In this document: positions 40,907 to 45,102 of the stretch, one piece after another
How positions within the stretch are numbered: the stretch's first letter is position 1
Layout: each line of letters starts with the position of its first letter
NCBI GenBank assembly: GCA_002454505.1
Contig: DKJA01000083.1
Location: 1-45,102, forward strand
Reading direction: 5' to 3'
DNA: 45,102 nucleotides
Source: Oxalobacteraceae bacterium UBA6704
GTDB taxonomy: Bacteria > Pseudomonadota > Gammaproteobacteria > Burkholderiales > Burkholderiaceae_D
Position numbers and translations under genes: made by a program
The notes under the pieces: generated by a model
Told to the model about the DNA's origin: nothing
The model's input: the letters and a program-made list of their open reading frames with translations, nothing else
The model's database searches: none

Positions 40907-40917
40907 ACGCGTTCAGG
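40902..40917. terminator. 16-bp perfect palindrome over two convergent stop codons
   Basis: CCTGAACGCGTTCAGG contains the TGA of the ABM gene (40904-40906) and the TGA of the SRPBCC gene (40915-40913), six bases apart, the same spacing as at 10676-10689. It would form a 6-bp stem with a CGCG loop on either strand; there is no T-tract. Confidence 0.4.
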
Positions 40918-41335
40918 GAACGCGCCGCACGAAGGCTGCCGCCAGCGCCTTCAAGCCATCGCTGTAAATCCCCTGGAACAGCCGCGTCGCCTCCTGCTCG
41001 CTGACGCCGGCCGGCGTGAAGCGGCCCGACCATTCCACCGTCGACGCTGCAGCACCATTGGCGTGTACTTGCAGCGTGGCCAGGTAATCGGTCACGGGGA
41101 ACGGCGCCTGCAGGATGGCATAGCTGTAGCGGCGCGCCGTCTCGTCGAACTCGACGAGGCGTTCGACGATCGGGTCGCCGTTCGGATTGACCAGCGAGCG
41201 CACGCGGCCGCCTTCGCTGAGCACGCTTTTCGGAATGTACGGCAGCCAGTCGGGCAGCGAGTCGAAGCCGCCGATCAGCTGCCACACCTGTTCCGGCGGC
41301 GCGGGAATGTCGATTGTTGCGGAGGTGTTGGCCAT
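40913..41335 (-). CDS. SRPBCC (START-like, polyketide cyclase) family protein
   Basis: 140 aa with GGAGGA about five bases before ATG 41335. The helix-grip fold is evident: ATIDIPAPPEQVWQLIGGFDSLPDWLPYI at the start, VRSLVNPNGDPIVERLVEFDE, YSYAILQAPFPVTDY and the long C-terminal helix (EATRLFQGIYSDGLKALAAAF). These proteins bind hydrophobic ligands in a deep cavity, some acting as cyclases. It starts 11 bases after the aldo/keto reductase stop, so the two form an operon. The ligand is unknown. Confidence 0.87.
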   Translation of the reverse strand: MANTSATIDIPAPPEQVWQLIGGFDSLPDWLPYIPKSVLSEGGRVRSLVNPNGDPIVERLVEFDETARRYSYAILQAPFPVTDYLATLQVHANGAAASTVEWSGRFTPAGVSEQEATRLFQGIYSDGLKALAAAFVRRVP

Positions 41336-41346
41336 GTCGTCCTCCG

Positions 41347-42363
41347 TCAGCGGCCGGCCGGCGTTGGCGCCGCCGGTGCGATCAACTGCCCGTCGCGCAG
41401 TTCCTGCCAGAACGCGGCGGGAATCCTTGCGGCCAGCGCGGCCTGGTCCTCGGCGATCCGTTCCGGCCGGCTGGCACCGGGAATCGCCGCGGCAACCGCC
41501 GGATGGGCCAGGGAGAACTGCAGCGCGGCCGCCTTCACCGGCACGCCGTGGCGCTCCGCAATGCTGCGGATGCGTGCCACTTTCGCCAGGATTTCCGGCG
41601 AAGCGGGCTGGTACTCGAAGTGCGTGCCGCCGGCCAGCACGCCGGAACTATAGGGCCCGCCGACGACGATGTCCACGTTGCGCGCGGCCGCGGCCGGCAT
41701 CAGCCGCTGCAGTGCCCTGTCGTGATCCAGCAGCGTGTAGCGGCCGGCCAGCAGGAAGCCATCCGGCCGCGCTTCGGCCAGATCCAGCGTCAGTTCGCAC
41801 GGTTCCACGCGGTTCACGCCCAGGCCCCACGCCTTGATGACGCCCTCGTCGCGCAGCCGTGTCAGCGCGCGGAACGCACCCGTGCGCGCCACTTCGAACT
41901 GCGCCAGCCAGTCGTCGCCGTAGAAATCCTGGGCGATGTCGTGGATCCACACGATGTCCAGCCGGTCCATGCGCAGCCGCTTCAGGCTTGCTTCCACCGA
42001 GCGCAGCGTCGCGTCCGCCGTGTAGTTGTTGACGATCTTGTTCGGCCGGCCGAATTCGAACAGGCCGCCCTTCTCGCCCAGGTTGCGGGCACCGGCATCC
42101 TCGGTGGCATCGAGGATCAGCCGGCCCACCTTGGTGCTCAGCACATAATCGCTGCGCGGATACTGCGCCAGGATCTGGCCGAGACGGATCTCGGACAGGC
42201 CGGCGCCATACAGCGGCGCCGTGTCGAAATAGCGCACGCCCGCCTGCCATGCCGCCTCGACGGTGGCCGTGGCTTCCTCCTCGGGGATGTTCCGGAACAT
42301 ATTGCCCAACGGTGCCGCGCCAAAGCCCAGTCGGCCGGGCGGCAGCTTGTCTGTCAAACTCAT
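41347..42363 (-). CDS. Aldo/keto reductase (D-threo-aldose/L-fucose dehydrogenase-like)
   Basis: 338 aa from ATG 42363, preceded by GGAGAG; the frame is open upstream but unsupported. The catalytic tetrad is in place: D47 and Y52 in FDTAPLYGAG, K78 in STKVGR, H141 in WIHDI. The C-terminal cofactor region (AIPGASRPERIAED) is typical of NADP-dependent AKRs. The sequence resembles bacterial D-threo-aldose 1-dehydrogenase-like AKRs. It is transcribed with the SRPBCC gene and lies downstream of the large regulator, with a 122-base spacer carrying the second direct repeat and a TATAGT -10 candidate (42447-42442). Confidence 0.9.
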   Translation of the reverse strand: MSLTDKLPPGRLGFGAAPLGNMFRNIPEEEATATVEAAWQAGVRYFDTAPLYGAGLSEIRLGQILAQYPRSDYVLSTKVGRLILDATEDAGARNLGEKGGLFEFGRPNKIVNNYTADATLRSVEASLKRLRMDRLDIVWIHDIAQDFYGDDWLAQFEVARTGAFRALTRLRDEGVIKAWGLGVNRVEPCELTLDLAEARPDGFLLAGRYTLLDHDRALQRLMPAAAARNVDIVVGGPYSSGVLAGGTHFEYQPASPEILAKVARIRSIAERHGVPVKAAALQFSLAHPAVAAAIPGASRPERIAEDQAALAARIPAAFWQELRDGQLIAPAAPTPAGR

Positions 42364-42470
42364 GATCTCTCCTGCATCGCATTGACCCCGTTCCTGCTGT
42401 CTGGCGGCACATGGGGCGGGAAGCGTGCTGCCACGGAGACAACTATAGGGACGGGCCAGCATACGGCACA

Positions 42471-42485
42471 GTTAAGCGTGGTTAA
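42471..42485 (-). promoter_or_regulatory. Direct repeat TTAAC-N5-TTAAC, candidate regulator site 2
   Basis: On the minus strand TTAAC lies at 42485-42481 and again at 42475-42471, 10 bases apart, pointing toward the aldo/keto reductase. A TATAGT -10 candidate is at 42447-42442 and the expected -35 position, directly after the repeat, is poor, as at activator-dependent promoters. The site abuts the stop of the regulator gene. Confidence 0.45.
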
Positions 42486-45102
42486 TTAGGGTTGCGGCAC
42501 AGCGTCTTCCGGCTTTTCTTCGGCCAGCGCCGTGCGGGCGCGCCGCAGGTCGGCCGTGTCGCGGCCTTCGGCGAACTGTACGTACACGCTGGCCAGCAGG
42601 CGCCGCCCCTGCTGCTCGCGGCCGTGCCGCCGCCACAGCCTGGCCAGGCTGGTGGCAAGCCGCAACTGCCAGGCCAGCGCATCCTGCGCACGGGCCACGT
42701 CCAGCGCCTGCTGGTAAAGCAGCTCCGCGGCGTGGGGATCGGCGCGCTCCAGCAGTTCGCCCTTGACGCGCAGCAGCTCGGGCAGGCACCACCGTTCCTC
42801 GCTGACTTCGCAGCAGTCCAGCGCCTCGTCGATGGTTGCGATGGCTTCTGCCTGGTGTCCCTGCCCGCCCAGTGCGGCGGCCAGCGTGCCCAGGTAAGCG
42901 GGATAGCGCAGGCGGAAGCCGGCCTGGCGCAGCTCGTCCAGCGCTTCTTCGAGCATGCCCAGGCCGTCGGGCTGGCCACGGCGGACCAGCAGCACGCCGC
43001 GCAGGCAGCGCCACAGCGATGTCCACATGGTCAGGCCATGCCGGGCCAGGTGGTCGTACAGCTCGTCGAGCACGCCTTCGGCCGCCGCATCGTCGCCGAC
43101 ATACATGAACACCGGGCACGCCGCGTGCGCATACGCATTGAGCAGCGACAGCGCATGGCCGGACTCGCGGGCGCCGTGCAGCGCCGCATGCACCGCGTCG
43201 ACCGCCTGGTCCGGATAGCCCTGCAGCCACAGCACATTGGCCAGCGTGCCCAGCGCGGCAGCGCGCTGGTCCAGCTGGAAGCGGCCGATGTGCGAGCGCT
43301 GCACGGGCGCGGCATAGCGGCCCAGCATCGCATCGAGGTGGCGGCGCGCCGCCGGCTGGTCGCCCAGGTAGTGCAGCGCGGTGGCGATCAGCCGGTCGAC
43401 GCTGACCAGCGCGGCGCGGTCGCCCTTGCTGGCCGCCACGGTGCGGAACCGCTCCGCCAGCACCAGGGCCTGGCGGTACTTGCCGACATAGCTGCGATGC
43501 ACGGCCAGCCCCCACAACGCGCGCAGCTGGTATTCGCTGTCGTCCAGCCGCCGCGCCAGCGTCAGCGCGCGCAGCCAGGAGGCGCCGGCGCCGCCCAGGG
43601 GGCCGCGCGCATACTGGATCGCCGCGGCCCGCGCGGCATGCAGCTTCATCGCCTCATGGGGTGCCGGGCGGGCGGCCAGCGCCTGTTCGACGCAGCGGCG
43701 GCATTCGTCGAGCAGCGACAGGTGCGTCCACAGCGGGATGGCAGCCACCGTCAGCGCGATGCCGATCCGGCCGTCGCCGGCGGCCGACGTGGCCCACGCC
43801 AGCGCGCTGCGCACGTCGTCGATGCCGCGACCGTGATCGGCCAGCCAGTCCTCCGTCGGCCGCGCCTCCCATTCGACGGCGGCCCGTTCGGAAATGGCGC
43901 GGAACAGTTCCGCATGGCGCCGGCGCACGGCGGCCGTCTCGCCGCACTCGTCCAGCTTCTGCAAGGCATATGCGCGCGTGGTATCGAGCAGCCGGTAGCG
44001 CATCACGGCCGCACTCGCATCGGCCGACAGCAGCGACTTGGCGACCAGGTCGGCCACCGCGTCGACGATGGTCGCCGCCGTGCCGGTGGCGGCGCACAGG
44101 GCGGCCGCCGCATCGAGCGTGAACGCGCTGGCGAATGCGGCCACGGTGCGCAGTACCGTCTGTTCGATGGCGGGCAGGAAGGCATAGCTCCAGTCGAGGG
44201 CGGCGGCCAGCGTGCGGTGCCGGCTCTGCGCGCCGCGCCTGCCCCGTTCCAGCAGCTGCAGCCGATCGTCCAGCCGGGCCGCCAGTTCGCGCGCGCCGAA
44301 CGCATCGATGCGCGTGGCGGCCAGTTCGATGGCCAGCGCGATGCCTTCCAGGCGCCGGCAGATCTCCGCCACGGCGGGAGCATCCGTGTCGGTGACGCGA
44401 TAGTCTTCCACGCACTCGGCGGCGCGCTCGGCAAACAGCCGGACGGCCGGGTACTCCATGGCCGCCGCCGCGGTCAACGGGCCCGCGCCAGGGGGGAATT
44501 CGAGCGGGGCCAGCCGCTGCACCACTTCGCCGCCGGCCCGCAACGCTTCGCGGCTGGTCGACAGCACCAGCACGCCGGGCGCGCCGGCCACGATCCGTTC
44601 GGCCAGCACGGCGGCCGTATCGAGCACGTGTTCGCAGCTGTCCAGCACGATCAGCAGGCGCCGGTCGCGCAGGCAGGCCAGCAGCGCCGGCACCGCGTCG
44701 CTGGCATGCTGCGCCAGGCCCAGCGCCGTGGCCACCGCGCCGGGCACGAACCGCTCGTCCTGCACGGGCCCCAGGTCCACGAAGCACGTGTCGAGACCGT
44801 GCTGGCCGGCCGCCGCCGCGACCGCCATGGCGACGGTGGTCTTGCCGATGCCGCCCGGCCCGACGATCGTCGCCATCCGGCGCTGCATCACCACCCGCAG
44901 GATGCCCTGGATGACGGCATCGCGCCCGATCGGACGGCCGCCCGGCAGCGGCAGGTGATGCACGTTGCCGCCTTCGACCGGGCCGGCAGCGGACGGCAAC
45001 GCCGGCGCGCGGCAATCGACGGGCGCGACGAAGCGGTAGCCGCGGCCATTGACGGTGCCGATGTAACGTTGGCCATGGCCGCCCTCGCCCAGCGCGCGGC
45101 GC
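42486..45102 (-). CDS. Winged-helix ATPase transcriptional regulator (Trans_reg_C + NB-ARC-like ATPase + TPR), N-terminus outside window
   Basis: At least 871 codons are visible; the gene enters from the right edge. The first visible residues (RRALGEGGHGQRYIGTVNGRGYRFVAPV) are the end of an OmpR/PhoB-type winged helix, including the typical TVxGRGYRF wing. After a linker comes an ATPase domain with Walker A GPGGIGKTTVA, Walker B LLIVLDSCEHVLD and the ARC-type helices (RRLEGIALAIELAATRID, RTLAAALDWSYAFLP). A long C-terminal helical-repeat region of TPR type follows. This is the architecture of COG3903-like predicted ATPase regulators related to the SARP/MalT group, which sense ligands and switch on adjacent genes. 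Its neighbours, the aldo/keto reductase and SRPBCC genes on the same strand, are likely targets. Confidence 0.9.
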   Translation of the reverse strand, partial: RRALGEGGHGQRYIGTVNGRGYRFVAPVDCRAPALPSAAGPVEGGNVHHLPLPGGRPIGRDAVIQGILRVVMQRRMATIVGPGGIGKTTVAMAVAAAAGQHGLDTCFVDLGPVQDERFVPGAVATALGLAQHASDAVPALLACLRDRRLLIVLDSCEHVLDTAAVLAERIVAGAPGVLVLSTSREALRAGGEVVQRLAPLEFPPGAGPLTAAAAMEYPAVRLFAERAAECVEDYRVTDTDAPAVAEICRRLEGIALAIELAATRIDAFGARELAARLDDRLQLLERGRRGAQSRHRTLAAALDWSYAFLPAIEQTVLRTVAAFASAFTLDAAAALCAATGTAATIVDAVADLVAKSLLSADASAAVMRYRLLDTTRAYALQKLDECGETAAVRRRHAELFRAISERAAVEWEARPTEDWLADHGRGIDDVRSALAWATSAAGDGRIGIALTVAAIPLWTHLSLLDECRRCVEQALAARPAPHEAMKLHAARAAAIQYARGPLGGAGASWLRALTLARRLDDSEYQLRALWGLAVHRSYVGKYRQALVLAERFRTVAASKGDRAALVSVDRLIATALHYLGDQPAARRHLDAMLGRYAAPVQRSHIGRFQLDQRAAALGTLANVLWLQGYPDQAVDAVHAALHGARESGHALSLLNAYAHAACPVFMYVGDDAAAEGVLDELYDHLARHGLTMWTSLWRCLRGVLLVRRGQPDGLGMLEEALDELRQAGFRLRYPAYLGTLAAALGGQGHQAEAIATIDEALDCCEVSEERWCLPELLRVKGELLERADPHAAELLYQQALDVARAQDALAWQLRLATSLARLWRRHGREQQGRRLLASVYVQFAEGRDTADLRRARTALAEEKPEDAVPQP

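Noticed and set aside
1..45102. CRISPR arrays, tRNA or rRNA genes, insertion sequences
   Set aside because: I saw no regularly spaced repeats, cloverleaf or rRNA-like segments, and no transposase among the translated frames.

Overview
The window is GC-rich bacterial DNA, with codon use and gene content typical of a betaproteobacterium. The gene set (TssJ-less type VI secretion locus with a TagX-like peptidase, high-molecular-weight FabG, PepSY/DUF3649/TonB iron module) suggests a Massilia/Duganella-type member of the Oxalobacteraceae. That placement is inference from gene content, not from a marker gene.

Positions 1-28165 hold one nearly complete type VI secretion system (T6SS). Left edge, minus strand: a 256-aa single-span membrane protein followed by a vgrG cut off by the window edge. 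Diverging from it on the plus strand: tagX-like M15 peptidase, a tiny PAAR-like remnant, a membrane-anchored degenerate ketosynthase-fold protein, tssM, tagF, an OmpA-family protein and tssA. The central minus-strand operon, read from 21498 down, is TPR lipoprotein, tssB, tssC, hcp, tssE, tssF, tssG, tssH and a discoidin-like lipoprotein. Diverging from it on the plus strand are tssK, tssL, a 1224-aa vgrG ending in a zinc metalloprotease domain, and a secreted probable immunity protein. Two AT-richer divergent spacers (1484-1675 and 21499-21869) carry the probable promoters and short palindromes. No TssJ and no full-length PAAR protein is encoded here. Peptidoglycan contact would fall to the OmpA-family protein and TagX, as in Acinetobacter-like T6SS loci.

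Positions 28178-38655 hold housekeeping and accessory genes: a high-molecular-weight FabG-type reductase, a small secreted protein of unknown function, a 1080-aa hybrid histidine kinase with two receiver domains, a ChaA-type cation/proton antiporter, and an iron-uptake operon (TonB-dependent receptor, DUF3649 protein, PepSY membrane protein).

Positions 38656-45102 look like one small stress or redox module: a decayed aldehyde dehydrogenase/short-chain dehydrogenase mosaic, a DJ-1/PfpI protein, an antibiotic-biosynthesis-type monooxygenase, and, on the opposite strand, an SRPBCC protein and an aldo/keto reductase. At the right edge is a large ATPase regulator with an OmpR-type winged helix, cut off at its N-terminus. 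A direct repeat TTAAC-N5-TTAAC occurs at both outer promoters of this module and is a candidate binding site for that regulator.

The most interesting items are the metalloprotease-tipped VgrG with its exported partner, the ketosynthase-like T6SS protein lacking recognisable catalytic residues, the PAAR remnant in front of it, the ALDH-SDR mosaic, the shared direct repeats, and palindromes placed symmetrically over convergent stop-codon pairs.
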